A stretch of 64,000 bases of DNA, taken from contig DKJZ01000109.1 in NCBI GenBank assembly GCA_002454975.1, positions 1 to 64,000 of the forward strand, given 5' to 3'. The notes under the pieces were generated by a model, which saw only the letters and a program-made list of their open reading frames with translations, was not told where the DNA came from and ran no database searches. This document shows positions 35,685-44,864 of this stretch, piece after piece; position 1 is the stretch's first letter; each line of letters starts with the position of its first letter. The stretch is from Hylemonella sp. UBA6679 (GTDB taxonomy: Bacteria > Pseudomonadota > Gammaproteobacteria > Burkholderiales > Burkholderiaceae_C). The position numbers and the translations under genes are program-made.

Positions 35685-37175
35685 TTATTTGTTGGTGTAA
35701 GAGGCCATCATGCCGTCAAACGAGCTCTTCAAGCCGGTCTGCGTGCTCTTAATTTGGCCCACCAGGCTGTTCATGGCGGAAAATTGTTCGGTGTAGCGCT
35801 TGAGCAGTATCGCCATACGTGCTTCCAAAGCATCCAATTGCTTTTGGTAGCTGGTGATTTTTTGGCTTTGGTTGTCGCTTAAAGTTTTCAGCGTGCCCCC
35901 AACCGGGTCGAGTAATGAGCCCAAATTTTTATATGCCTCGCCAGCGATGCCCCTTGGCGCGTCACTGAATTTTGTTTGATCTTGTTGGTTGTTCGAGAAC
36001 ATCTTGACCACATCGTCAAAATTGTTCTGCAAGGCAGTATCAAGTTTGGCGCCATCAATCATCAGCTTGCCAGTTTTGTCGATGCTGACCCCAATATCAC
36101 GAAGAGCGCTGATGCTTCCACTGGCAAATTCGGCACTGACCACCATGCCACGCACCTGAGACCGGATGGCACTGACCGTGCTGTTACCCACCAAGGTGGC
36201 GCCATAGCCTTCGACCGTAGATTTGGGGTCGGACACGACACCAAGCATGCTCATGGTGTCGTTGTATGCGGTCACCAGGGCTTGGATTTTGGTTTTCACG
36301 CCACTGGTGTCTCGGTTCATGTCCACCAAAGCGCCTTCAGTGCCTATGGTTGTGCTGAACAAGTCCAGGGTCACGCCACCAATGGCGTTCTTGATTTGGT
36401 TGCTGGTAGAGGTGATGGCAACGCCGTCCACCACCAGGTTGGCATTGCTAGCGGTTTGTTTGGTGGTGAAGCTCAAGCCGGGCACGGGATGTCCAGTGCC
36501 ATCGTTGCTCTCAATCGTGAAATCGTTCACTTCACCGGTTGGCCCGGTCACCATGATTCTGTTAGGTGCGGCTGGGTCACCGGTGTTGATGATTTGTGCT
36601 TTCAAGCCTGAAGTCGAGTTGTTGATGGCAGTCACCACGTCAGCAGGCTTGGTGAGCACCTGAGGAAGGGATATGGTGTAGGGCTTGCCATGCACACTCA
36701 CGTTTAAGGTAAAGCCATTGCCGTTGTTGAGCTTGTCTGTCAAATTAGCCAAGCCATCGCTCACGCTGCGTTGGGCCTTTGCCAAACTGTTCACCACCAC
36801 ACTGTGGCTGCCTGGCAAAACATTTCCGCCAGCGGTCACATTGAAGGCGGATGGCTGAGAGTTGCTGGGGGCAATGCTGCTGTAGTCGCTCAGATCTTTC
36901 AGGTCTGCAAAAGCCGTTTGCAAGTTACCCAGTACAAAATTGATAGCGCCAAACCCAGAGATGACAGCGTTAGATTTGTCGATCTTGCCTTGAATCGCTG
37001 CTTTTTGTGGCGACCGCTCAGCCTCCACCAGGTTGTTAGCCAGGCTGTTGGTGTCTACGCCAGAACCTGAACCAAGTGATGAGATAAGGGACTGAGCTGC
37101 TGCCTTGGCAGCAGCTTGGGCACTTGTCGCCGTGGTCGCCGTGCTTGTGGTTGACGAAGAAACGCTGGTGACCAT
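35685..37175 (-). CDS. fliD: Filament cap protein FliD
   Basis: FliD forms the cap at the filament tip that helps flagellin fold into place. The 496-residue protein has the FliD N-terminal region (LISSLGSGSGVDTNSLANNLVEAE) and C-terminal coiled coil (SYQKQLDALEARMAILLKRYTEQFSAMNSLVGQIKSTQ). It lies downstream of flgL and before flaG. No fliS or fliT gene follows, which is unusual. Confidence 0.95.
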   Translation of the reverse strand: MVTSVSSSTTSTATTATSAQAAAKAAAQSLISSLGSGSGVDTNSLANNLVEAERSPQKAAIQGKIDKSNAVISGFGAINFVLGNLQTAFADLKDLSDYSSIAPSNSQPSAFNVTAGGNVLPGSHSVVVNSLAKAQRSVSDGLANLTDKLNNGNGFTLNVSVHGKPYTISLPQVLTKPADVVTAINNSTSGLKAQIINTGDPAAPNRIMVTGPTGEVNDFTIESNDGTGHPVPGLSFTTKQTASNANLVVDGVAITSTSNQIKNAIGGVTLDLFSTTIGTEGALVDMNRDTSGVKTKIQALVTAYNDTMSMLGVVSDPKSTVEGYGATLVGNSTVSAIRSQVRGMVVSAEFASGSISALRDIGVSIDKTGKLMIDGAKLDTALQNNFDDVVKMFSNNQQDQTKFSDAPRGIAGEAYKNLGSLLDPVGGTLKTLSDNQSQKITSYQKQLDALEARMAILLKRYTEQFSAMNSLVGQIKSTQTGLKSSFDGMMASYTNK

Positions 37176-37238
37176 GGTGTGAGCGGCTGATGGGATGGAT
37201 TACGAAAGTGTGGTTCGCTTGCAGCAGACCGGCGTGCT

Positions 37239-38162
37239 TTACTTGATGAAGTTGAACAAGTTGAGCTGAGAAATTCTGGCAAAGCTGCTTTGCGCGGCCT
37301 CAAGGCTCAGCATTTGCTGGTTCATGGTGGTTACCGCGCTGGCGTAGTCTAGGTCTTGCACACTCGAGAGGGTTGTTTTCAAGTTCAAGGTGGTGGCTTC
37401 AATCACTGCGGTTTGTTGCTCCAAGGTGGCTTGGTCGCTACCCACAGCCGCTTGGGCCATGCTGATGCCTTGCAGCAGTTTGTCCATCTCGCCGATGCCT
37501 CGCTGCATGGCTGACTGCTGAGAACTTTTGATGCCAGCAATGAGCTGGTCGATGGATTGAAAAAACCCCACGCCTTGCGTGTTGCCTTGTGCATCGGTGC
37601 GAGCCACGCTCACAAATGCGTCGGTGCCAGTGCGGTTCACGGCAATCGAGCGCTGGTCGCCAATGCTGACTTGCATGCGGGTTTGGTCCCCCTGGTAAGT
37701 GGGGTAGCCGCTGGCATCCACTGCAAAAGCAGCTTGGGTCACCTTGCTGCCGGCAAACAGGTAGTTGCCGTTGCTGTCGCGGGTGTTGGCCAGGCTCAGC
37801 AGCTGGTCACGCAAGGCTTGCATCTCCGTGGCGAGGGCTTGGCGGTTTTGCGGGCCTAAGGTGTCGTTGGCGGCCTGCACAGAAATTTCTTTGACTCGAA
37901 TGATCAGGTCGGTGGCGCTGTTGAGCGCTGTCTCCTCGCCATCAAGCCGGGTTTTCACATTGCCCAGTGAGGTTTGGTAGCTGGCCTGACGGCTCAGCAC
38001 ACTGTTCAAGCGCTGTATTGTTGCGGCTTTGTCGGGTGCGTCGCTGGGGTTGATGATTTGCTTGCCTTGCGCCAGCTGCGCCTGCGACTTGGCTAATTTG
38101 GTTTGCACCGAGCTCATTTGCTCGGCACCACGGTCAAACAAAAGTTGGTTCGAGATTTTCAT
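37239..38162 (-). CDS. flgL: Hook-filament junction protein FlgL
   Basis: FlgL is the second hook-filament junction protein, exported after hook completion. In 307 residues it shows the flagellin-like N-terminus (MKISNQLLFDRGAEQMSSVQ) and C-terminal helix (SSVQDLDYASAVTTMNQQMLSLEAAQ). It starts 9 bases after flgK on the same strand, at the end of the flgBCDEFGHIJKL block. Confidence 0.95.
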   Translation of the reverse strand: MKISNQLLFDRGAEQMSSVQTKLAKSQAQLAQGKQIINPSDAPDKAATIQRLNSVLSRQASYQTSLGNVKTRLDGEETALNSATDLIIRVKEISVQAANDTLGPQNRQALATEMQALRDQLLSLANTRDSNGNYLFAGSKVTQAAFAVDASGYPTYQGDQTRMQVSIGDQRSIAVNRTGTDAFVSVARTDAQGNTQGVGFFQSIDQLIAGIKSSQQSAMQRGIGEMDKLLQGISMAQAAVGSDQATLEQQTAVIEATTLNLKTTLSSVQDLDYASAVTTMNQQMLSLEAAQSSFARISQLNLFNFIK

Positions 38163-38171
38163 GGCTTACCT

Positions 38172-40916
38172 TTAGCGAACCTGAAGGATCGAATCGAAGA
38201 TCTGACTGGCCACTTGCAGCACCTTCGCAGACGCTTGGTAGGCCTGCTGAAAGCGAATCAAGTCGGCGGCTTCTTGGTCCATGCTCACGCCAGACACCTG
38301 GTCGCGCGCGCTCACGGCTTGGTCGTTGACAACTTTGAGGGCTGCTTGTGCAATGCTGGCTTGGCGTGCCACATTGCCCATGTCGTTGACTTGGTCGATG
38401 TAGGCTTCGCTGAAGGTCTTACCGCTGCCCATCACTGGGGCTTTTTGCAGGTCCACCAGGTCCAGCATGTTTTGGTTGTTGCCCGTGCCATCGCGGTTGC
38501 CGTCGATGGTGAACACATCACCCGTCTTTGGGGGTGATGTGAACGACACCTGTAAACCCTGATAGCTGATGCCGTCGATGAGTTTGCTGGCATCAAATTT
38601 TTGCGAGGCCACCACGGTGTTGGTGGCGGTGTCCACAATCGTGTAGTGGTCCGCAGCATCAAATTTGATTTGCAAAGGCTGCTTGCGCAAGGCTTGTCGA
38701 GGGTCGACAGGGCTGCCGCTGTAAGTGGCGCTGAGCTTGGCTTCGCCAGCGCCTGTTACAAACACCAGCAGGTCTTCATTGGGTTGGCCTTGAATGTAGG
38801 CGCCTGTGCGCAGGCCGAGTTTGCTCAGGTCATCAGGCGTGCCGTTGCTGCCCAAGCCCAGCTCAATGGGCGTATCCGCACCGGCAATCAGGTCGCGGGT
38901 GATGGCCACCTTGCCAGTGTAGATGCCATTGGCCAGGCCCAATGCATTCGGGATGCTCCCGGTGACCTTGATGTCCTGGCCTTCGTAGCCAGGGCTGTTG
39001 GTGATGAGCAAGTTGCCGTCGGCGTCTATGGCGGCATTAAGCTGGATTCCCGCGGTGTTGTTGATGGCTGCTGCAAACTCGCTCATGGTGCTCACACCGC
39101 TCAAATCGATCAATTGACCATTGAGAGTCAGTGGCTTGCTCAAGTTGATTTGTGAGGGCGAGAACTTCAGCACATTGCTGGCGGTGGCTCGTAGACCCGT
39201 GATGTTGGCCTGATTGATCCAATTGCTCACATCAGAGGCTTGCAAGGTGTTGCCTGAGGCTACCGACAGCGCGCCTAGGCTGGTGCCATTGAGCACCAGC
39301 GCGCCAGCTGCCACCGCCGTACCTGTCAGACCGGTGGGAATGGCCGAGCCTTCCAACAAGGCGGGCATGGGTGTAGGGGCCAGGGCAGTTTGTTTTTCAA
39401 CATCTGCTTCTTGCATGTCCCACTGGGCTTGCAGACGAACAGGGGCACGCGCACCATAAAAAACCTTGAGGTCTTTGTAACCTTCAGAACCCGACACGTT
39501 CAGGTAATGAGCGCTGTACGTGGCCCCAGATGCAAAGCCGTTGTCGGTGTTGACCAGAAGCCCCACCTGGGCTGTATCTAGGGCGCTGCCAACCAGCTGT
39601 CGGCCATCACGGGTGAACACCTGTAGGTTCTGGCCCGCTGCGCCGTTCATCAGCAGGTTGATGTTTTGTGTTCCGTTGGGAACGGTGGCTACCGGCGTGA
39701 TTGGACGACCTGGGGTGACGGTGAACTTCACGCTGGCCGCCGCGTTGTTGGTCAGCACCTGCGTCAACGCGGCTGGTCCACCAAGACTTGGCATCACAAA
39801 TCCAACGGTGGCTTGAGAACCGCTGGTGTTGTTGGCTGCCTCAGCAATACGGAATTGCGCCGCAGCAGCAATCCGCATGGGGTCGTCAAAAACCACCTGC
39901 AAACTGCCTGCTACGCTGACCGCGTTGGCATCGAATTTGAACAGGTCTGCGCCTGTGTTGCCATAGGCATCAATGCCAGCGTTTTGGATCTGGTTGACCT
40001 GGTTGACGAACGACTTGGCCAGGGTGTCTAACGCAGCGCGGCTGCTGCCCAAAACCTGCTCCCGAAATGAGAGCAAACCTGCCAACTTCCCGCTGGTGAT
40101 GGAGGTCAGCGGTTCGGCTTTGCCGTAGGGGTCTGTCACCAGGCTGACCTTCTCGGGCGCGGCCGAGTTGTAGTTGCTGCCAATGTTGAGCGCTTGACTG
40201 CCTTGCACGACCACATCACGCACAAACGACGGACCTAAGCTCACGGTGACTGCGCCGTTCTCTGCAAAGCGGGTGTTGACATGCGTGAAGTCCGACAGGC
40301 TTTTGAGCAAGTTATCGCGTTGGTCCAGCAGGTCAGCTGGTTGGGCGCTCAAGGACTTTTGCTTGGTCAGCTGGCCATTGACCTGGGCCAAGGCCGAGGT
40401 GATGGTGTTCATCTGGTCCAAGTAACTGTTCACCGCCTGGGTGGTTTCCTCTTGCACCAAATCGAGCTGGCTGGAGATTTCGCCGAAACGGGAAGTCAAG
40501 CTTTTGGCATCCCCCATGAAGCTGCCACGCAGAGCACTGGAGGCGGGGTCGGTTGACAGGTTGCGGGCAGCGTTGAAAAACTGATCCAGGGCGCTGCTCA
40601 AGCCCATGTTGTCGCTGCCCAAAACATCTACGATTCGGTTGGTGTAATTCACCATGGGCTCTTGGCTGAGCAAGTCACTGTTGCTGTTGCGGTAATTGGC
40701 CTCAACAAAGCTGTCATATTGACGCTTGACACCCTCTACCGACACCCCGGTGCCCATGTAGACATTGCCAACTTTGGAGACTGGGTTGGCCGCCAACGTG
40801 ACCTCTTGGCGCGAGTAGCCCGGTGTTGCCGCATTGGCAATGTTGTTGCTGATCGTCCCCAGCGTACGCTGGTAGGCCGATACGGCATCGCTGGCAATGC
40901 TGGCAATGTCACTCAT
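38172..40916 (-). CDS. flgK: Hook-filament junction protein FlgK, oversized
   Basis: FlgK is the first junction protein on top of the hook. The N-terminus (SDIASIASDAVSAYQRTLGTISNNIANAATPGYSRQ) and C-terminus (VSMDQEAADLIRFQQAYQASAKVLQVASQIFDSIL) are typical. At 914 residues it is far longer than the roughly 550-650 of common FlgK; the extra length is a central beta-rich region of several hundred residues. Its start overlaps the flgJ stop by one base. Confidence 0.95.
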   Translation of the reverse strand: MSDIASIASDAVSAYQRTLGTISNNIANAATPGYSRQEVTLAANPVSKVGNVYMGTGVSVEGVKRQYDSFVEANYRNSNSDLLSQEPMVNYTNRIVDVLGSDNMGLSSALDQFFNAARNLSTDPASSALRGSFMGDAKSLTSRFGEISSQLDLVQEETTQAVNSYLDQMNTITSALAQVNGQLTKQKSLSAQPADLLDQRDNLLKSLSDFTHVNTRFAENGAVTVSLGPSFVRDVVVQGSQALNIGSNYNSAAPEKVSLVTDPYGKAEPLTSITSGKLAGLLSFREQVLGSSRAALDTLAKSFVNQVNQIQNAGIDAYGNTGADLFKFDANAVSVAGSLQVVFDDPMRIAAAAQFRIAEAANNTSGSQATVGFVMPSLGGPAALTQVLTNNAAASVKFTVTPGRPITPVATVPNGTQNINLLMNGAAGQNLQVFTRDGRQLVGSALDTAQVGLLVNTDNGFASGATYSAHYLNVSGSEGYKDLKVFYGARAPVRLQAQWDMQEADVEKQTALAPTPMPALLEGSAIPTGLTGTAVAAGALVLNGTSLGALSVASGNTLQASDVSNWINQANITGLRATASNVLKFSPSQINLSKPLTLNGQLIDLSGVSTMSEFAAAINNTAGIQLNAAIDADGNLLITNSPGYEGQDIKVTGSIPNALGLANGIYTGKVAITRDLIAGADTPIELGLGSNGTPDDLSKLGLRTGAYIQGQPNEDLLVFVTGAGEAKLSATYSGSPVDPRQALRKQPLQIKFDAADHYTIVDTATNTVVASQKFDASKLIDGISYQGLQVSFTSPPKTGDVFTIDGNRDGTGNNQNMLDLVDLQKAPVMGSGKTFSEAYIDQVNDMGNVARQASIAQAALKVVNDQAVSARDQVSGVSMDQEAADLIRFQQAYQASAKVLQVASQIFDSILQVR

Positions 40917-41410
40917 CAGTCACCTCCCAGGGGTTTGGGGGGCAGGTTCAAAGGCAAGGCGCCTGGTTCGCGCAGGGGCATGGCTTTGACGGGGGCATCC
41001 AGCATCGGCAAGCCCATAACCTTGGGGTTGAGCGCAAAGGCTTTTGCCGTCGTGGCTTGCTGCGCCATGCCTTGCAGCACCTTGGCGTTGTCTTGCAAAT
41101 GGGCTTGTTGGGTTTCCATGCTTTTGACCAGCATATCGGCCAGACCCGTACCACCTCGCTTGGCCATCTTGAGTGCCACCTCTTTGTCGAACATGTTCTC
41201 AAAGGTCTCAACATGGCTGGACGCACTGATGTCGCTTTTATCGACGGTGGCGCGCATGCTCTTCATCATCTGCTGCAAGAACAACGCTTCAAACTGTTGC
41301 GCCGTTTCGCGCATGGCCGATTTGGCGTCTTGGCGTGCCTGTCCCTTGAGCTGTCCCAGCCCATCAAAATCCAGGTAGCTCCTGGCGGTGTTGAGGGAAG
41401 CGTTGTCCAT
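40916..41410 (-). CDS. flgJ: Rod-binding protein FlgJ, single-domain form
   Basis: FlgJ acts as the rod cap during rod assembly. This 164-residue version has only the N-terminal rod-binding domain (QFEALFLQQMMKSMRATV, ETFENMFDKEVALKMAKRGGTGLADMLVKSM). The C-terminal peptidoglycan hydrolase domain of the E. coli protein is absent. A separate LysM transglycosylase gene lies just beyond flgB and may supply that activity. Confidence 0.93.
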   Translation of the reverse strand: MDNASLNTARSYLDFDGLGQLKGQARQDAKSAMRETAQQFEALFLQQMMKSMRATVDKSDISASSHVETFENMFDKEVALKMAKRGGTGLADMLVKSMETQQAHLQDNAKVLQGMAQQATTAKAFALNPKVMGLPMLDAPVKAMPLREPGALPLNLPPKPLGGD

Positions 41411-41414
41411 GGTT

Positions 41415-42539
41415 TTAGATGATCACCAATTCAGCGCGCAAACTCCCAGAGCTCTTGAGCGCTTCCAGGATGGCAATGAGGGAAGAGGGCGATGCACCCA
41501 CTTGGTTGACCGCATCCACAATTTGGCGCAGGTCAATGCCAGGCTGGAACAAGAACATGGGTTTGTTGGGCTCGCTCACCTCGATGCGTGAGTTCTGAAC
41601 AGCTGCGGTCTGGCCTTGTGACAGCGGACCAGGTTGCGATATTTCGTTGGTGCTGGCGATCGACACAGAGATGGTGCCGTGTGTGACGGCCGCAGCTGAC
41701 ACACGCACATTGCGGCTGATGACCACGGTGCCAGTTTTGGCATTCACCACCACGCGAGCAGGTGGCTCACCTGGTTGCACGTCCATGTTCTCAATCATGG
41801 ACATGAAGGCCACCCGCTGGGTGAGATCTTGCGGTGCTTGCAGACTGATGGCCACACCGTCCAAGGCTCGCGCCACGTCGTTGCCAAAGCGGCTATTGAT
41901 GGCACTCACAATTGAGTTGGTGGTGGTGAAGTCGGCCTCTCGCACGTTGAGCATCACACGCTCGGCTTTGTCAAACGGGTTGCTCACCATGCGCTCAACG
42001 GTGGCACCAGCTGGAATGCGTGAGGAGGTGGGCACACCAATGGCCACCTTGGAGCCTGCAGAGCTGCTGTCGATGCCAGTGGCGTTGAGCGAGCCTTGGG
42101 CCAGCGCGTAAATCTCACCATCCACACCACGCAGGTTGCTGAGCAACAACACCCCACCGCGCAAACTGGAGGCCTTGCCGATGGCCGCCACGTTCACATC
42201 TATTTTTTGACCAGGTTTGGCAAAGCCGGGCAGCTCGGCGGTCACCATCACGGCGGCCACGTTTTTCACATCAATCTTGCCGGTGCTCGCTGCCGTCTCA
42301 AAATCAGACAGCGGGCCTTCCACCACCACGCCCAGCCTGTAGAGCAGGGTTTTCATACTTTGCGCGGTGAAGTTCACGTCCACACCGTCACCCGTACCTT
42401 GCAGGCCCACCACCAGGCCGTAACCAATCAGCTGGTTGCTGCGCATGGCGGCCACCGTGGTCAGGTCTTTGATGCGGTCAGCCATGGCGTTGCTACACAG
42501 CAGCGCCAAACCAAGCAAAAAGAAGCGTAAGCGTTTCAT
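41415..42539 (-). CDS. flgI: Flagellar P-ring protein FlgI
   Basis: FlgI forms the periplasmic P ring around the rod. The 374-residue precursor has a Sec signal (MKRLRFFLLGLALLCSNAMA) followed by the conserved DRIKDLTTVAAMRSNQLIGYGLVVGL and ends in LRAELVII. It is placed 4 bases before flgJ and 10 bases after flgH. Length and motifs are normal. Confidence 0.96.
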   Translation of the reverse strand: MKRLRFFLLGLALLCSNAMADRIKDLTTVAAMRSNQLIGYGLVVGLQGTGDGVDVNFTAQSMKTLLYRLGVVVEGPLSDFETAASTGKIDVKNVAAVMVTAELPGFAKPGQKIDVNVAAIGKASSLRGGVLLLSNLRGVDGEIYALAQGSLNATGIDSSSAGSKVAIGVPTSSRIPAGATVERMVSNPFDKAERVMLNVREADFTTTNSIVSAINSRFGNDVARALDGVAISLQAPQDLTQRVAFMSMIENMDVQPGEPPARVVVNAKTGTVVISRNVRVSAAAVTHGTISVSIASTNEISQPGPLSQGQTAAVQNSRIEVSEPNKPMFLFQPGIDLRQIVDAVNQVGASPSSLIAILEALKSSGSLRAELVII

Positions 42540-42549
42540 GGATCAGACC

Positions 42550-43239
42550 TCAAAAGGGCCAGAGCTTGAGCAGGGCGCTGGTGCCCCAGCCCGCCTTGGT
42601 GGCGTTGGCTAAATCTCCGCTGCCGCGGTACACAATTTGTGCATTGGCCAAGCGGCGCGACTGCACAGTGTTGTTGGGTGCAATGTCATCGGGGCGGATG
42701 ATGCCGCTGACCTGAATCACTTCAGCGCCCTCGGTCAGGGCGAGTTGTTTTTCGCCACGCAGCACGAGGTTGCCGTTGCTCATCACATCGATCACGGCCA
42801 CCGCAACTGAGGTGACCAAGCTGGCTTGTTGGTCTGCTGCGCCGGTGCCCTTGTTGCTGATTTTTCCACCTAGCACAGGGGCCCCTTTAAGCCAGCCACC
42901 TGCATTGGCCGCAATGTCTTGTGTGCCCTGCGGGACCACGTTGTTGGATGATTCGCGGCTCAGGTCGTTGTTGAGTGTGCGCGAGGCTTGCGACGACTCA
43001 TTGACCAGCACGGTGATCACGTCACCGACCTGGTAATTGCGCCCCTTGCCAAACCAGCTTTCGCTTTGGCGACCGTTGTAGATGGCCCCTGTGGGCACGA
43101 TCATGCTGGTGTCCACACGGGGATACACCGGCTCGAACGTGGCCGAGTGCTTGAGCGGCTCGGGCGGCAACACTGTGCCGCAGCCCGTCAAGACGGTTGC
43201 CACGAGCACCAAAGCGGGCAGGGTACAGCGCAATGTCAT
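42550..43239 (-). CDS. flgH: Flagellar L-ring lipoprotein FlgH
   Basis: FlgH forms the L ring in the outer membrane. A lipoprotein signal with lipobox LTGC is followed by the family block GAIYNGRQSESWFGKGRNYQVGDVITVLVNESSQASRT, then VRPDDI-like and QIVYRGSGDLANATKAGWG near the C-terminus. The ATG at 43239 has AAGG before it and is preferred to a TTG at 43251 that directly abuts the flgG stop. The product is about 229 residues. Confidence 0.95.
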   Translation of the reverse strand: MTLRCTLPALVLVATVLTGCGTVLPPEPLKHSATFEPVYPRVDTSMIVPTGAIYNGRQSESWFGKGRNYQVGDVITVLVNESSQASRTLNNDLSRESSNNVVPQGTQDIAANAGGWLKGAPVLGGKISNKGTGAADQQASLVTSVAVAVIDVMSNGNLVLRGEKQLALTEGAEVIQVSGIIRPDDIAPNNTVQSRRLANAQIVYRGSGDLANATKAGWGTSALLKLWPF

Positions 43240-43251
43240 GGTGACCTTCAA

Positions 43252-44034
43252 TTACAGGTTGTTGTTCATGAACTTGAGCATGCCGTCCACCGCCGATATG
43301 GCTTTGGAGTTGATCTCATAGGCGCGTTGGGTCTCGATCATGTTGACCATTTCTTCCACCACGTTCACGTTCGAGGCTTCCAGAGTGCCCTGCATCAAGG
43401 TGCCAGCACCCGTCACACCAGGTTGCAGCACCAACGGTGTACCACTCGAGGGTGTTTCTTTCATCAGGTTCTGGCCTTTGGACTCCAAGCCGCCCGGGTT
43501 CACAAAGCGGGCAATCTGGATGGTGCCCAGCACTTGGGCCTGGCCGGTCGACAGTTCAGCCGACACCGTACCGTCACGGCCGAAGGTCACGGTCATGGCG
43601 TTGGCTGGAATGGTGATGGCAGGCTGCAACAGCGAACCATTGGCAGTGACGATCTGGCGCGTCGCTGACAACTTGAAGTTGCCATCTCGTGTGTAAGCCA
43701 AGGTGCCGTCAGGTTGGGCGATTTGGAAAAAGCCTTCACCCACAATCGCCAAGTCCAGCGGGTTCTGGGTGTTGACCATATTGCCTTGCGCATGGAGCTT
43801 TTCTGTGGCCACCACACGCACACCTGTGCCGAGCATCAAGCCTGTTGGGGCCTGGGTGGTGGCACCGGTCTGACCGCCAGCCTGGCGTATGTTTTGATAC
43901 AGCAAGTCTTCAAACACAGCGCGGTCGCGCTTGAAGCCGGTGGTGTTCACGTTGGCCAAGTTGTTCGAGATCACGTTCATGCGCGTTTGCTGCGCATCGA
44001 GACCTGTTTTGGCAACCCACATGGATGCATCCAT
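43252..44034 (-). CDS. flgG: Distal rod protein FlgG
   Basis: FlgG builds the distal rod. The 260-residue protein shows the rod/hook N-terminal motif ([28 protein letters not shown]), the FlgG-specific stretch before GTGVRV, and the C-terminal helix ([28 protein letters not shown]). It lies between flgF and flgH. Assignment is secure. Confidence 0.96.
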   Translation of the reverse strand: MDASMWVAKTGLDAQQTRMNVISNNLANVNTTGFKRDRAVFEDLLYQNIRQAGGQTGATTQAPTGLMLGTGVRVVATEKLHAQGNMVNTQNPLDLAIVGEGFFQIAQPDGTLAYTRDGNFKLSATRQIVTANGSLLQPAITIPANAMTVTFGRDGTVSAELSTGQAQVLGTIQIARFVNPGGLESKGQNLMKETPSSGTPLVLQPGVTGAGTLMQGTLEASNVNVVEEMVNMIETQRAYEINSKAISAVDGMLKFMNNNL

Positions 44035-44070
44035 GGCTCTCTCCTTTTAAATCAGTTGGTGTGAAGTCGA

Positions 44071-44835
44071 TCAGGTCGGCTTCATCATGGTGGCGCCGGA
44101 TTCATCGGCGTCTTTGGTCTGTTTGATCACGTTGATGGCCTGCTCGAAACTGCGGCTCTGGTCCATCAGTTTGATCATCACTTCCATCACGTTGACGTTG
44201 CTGCCTTCTAATGTTTTTGGGGTCACCGTCAACAAGCTGGTGCTGGCTGGAATGTCTGTACCTGGCTCTTTGCTTGCCACCTGGAAGAGACCATCTTCAC
44301 GACGCTCAAGCTGTGTTCCGTTGGCATCGCGCAGCATCAGGCGATCAATCAGCACGGGCGCAGCAACCCCGGCTTGGGCAGGGTTGGTGGCATACACCGT
44401 TCCATCGTCGTTGATAGCAACCCGAAACCCCGGAGGAATGGTGATCGGGCCACCACTTTGCCCACGCACCAGAGCCCCTGTGCCTGTTTCCATGACGCCT
44501 GTGGCATTGATGTGCAGGTCACCACGGCGTGTGAATGCCAACTTGCCGTCACCAGCGGTCACACCCAACACGGCTTGGCCGTTCATGGCGATGTCCAGAT
44601 CACGGCCAGTCAGCATCATCGTGCCTGGTGTCATCTTGATGTAATCGGTGTTGAACGCCTGAGGTTGCATGCGGGACTCAAAGCCCGAACCTTCGGCTTT
44701 GACGGTACGCAAAGACCCCTCAAAACTGCGCTTGAAGCCCGGCGTGGACACGTTGGACAACTCGTTCATGGTCATCTGACGTGACACACGGCCTTCGTTG
44801 ATGAAGGCAGCAGCATTGAAGGCTAAACGGTCCAT
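44071..44835 (-). CDS. flgF: Proximal rod protein FlgF
   Basis: FlgF is a proximal rod subunit. The 254-residue protein has the divergent N-terminal rod motif (MTMNELSNVSTPGFKRSFEG) and C-terminal LEGSNVNVMEVMIKLMDQSRSFEQAINVIK. The order flgE-flgF-flgG supports the call. Confidence 0.95.
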   Translation of the reverse strand: MDRLAFNAAAFINEGRVSRQMTMNELSNVSTPGFKRSFEGSLRTVKAEGSGFESRMQPQAFNTDYIKMTPGTMMLTGRDLDIAMNGQAVLGVTAGDGKLAFTRRGDLHINATGVMETGTGALVRGQSGGPITIPPGFRVAINDDGTVYATNPAQAGVAAPVLIDRLMLRDANGTQLERREDGLFQVASKEPGTDIPASTSLLTVTPKTLEGSNVNVMEVMIKLMDQSRSFEQAINVIKQTKDADESGATMMKPT

Positions 44836-44864
44836 GGTGGGTTCTTAGTCAGGTGTTGGGCAAA

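Noticed and set aside
37176..37260. A FliA-like promoter before fliD (TCAAGTAA near 37245)
   Set aside because: At the required 11-base distance there is no CGA core, so the match is only half.
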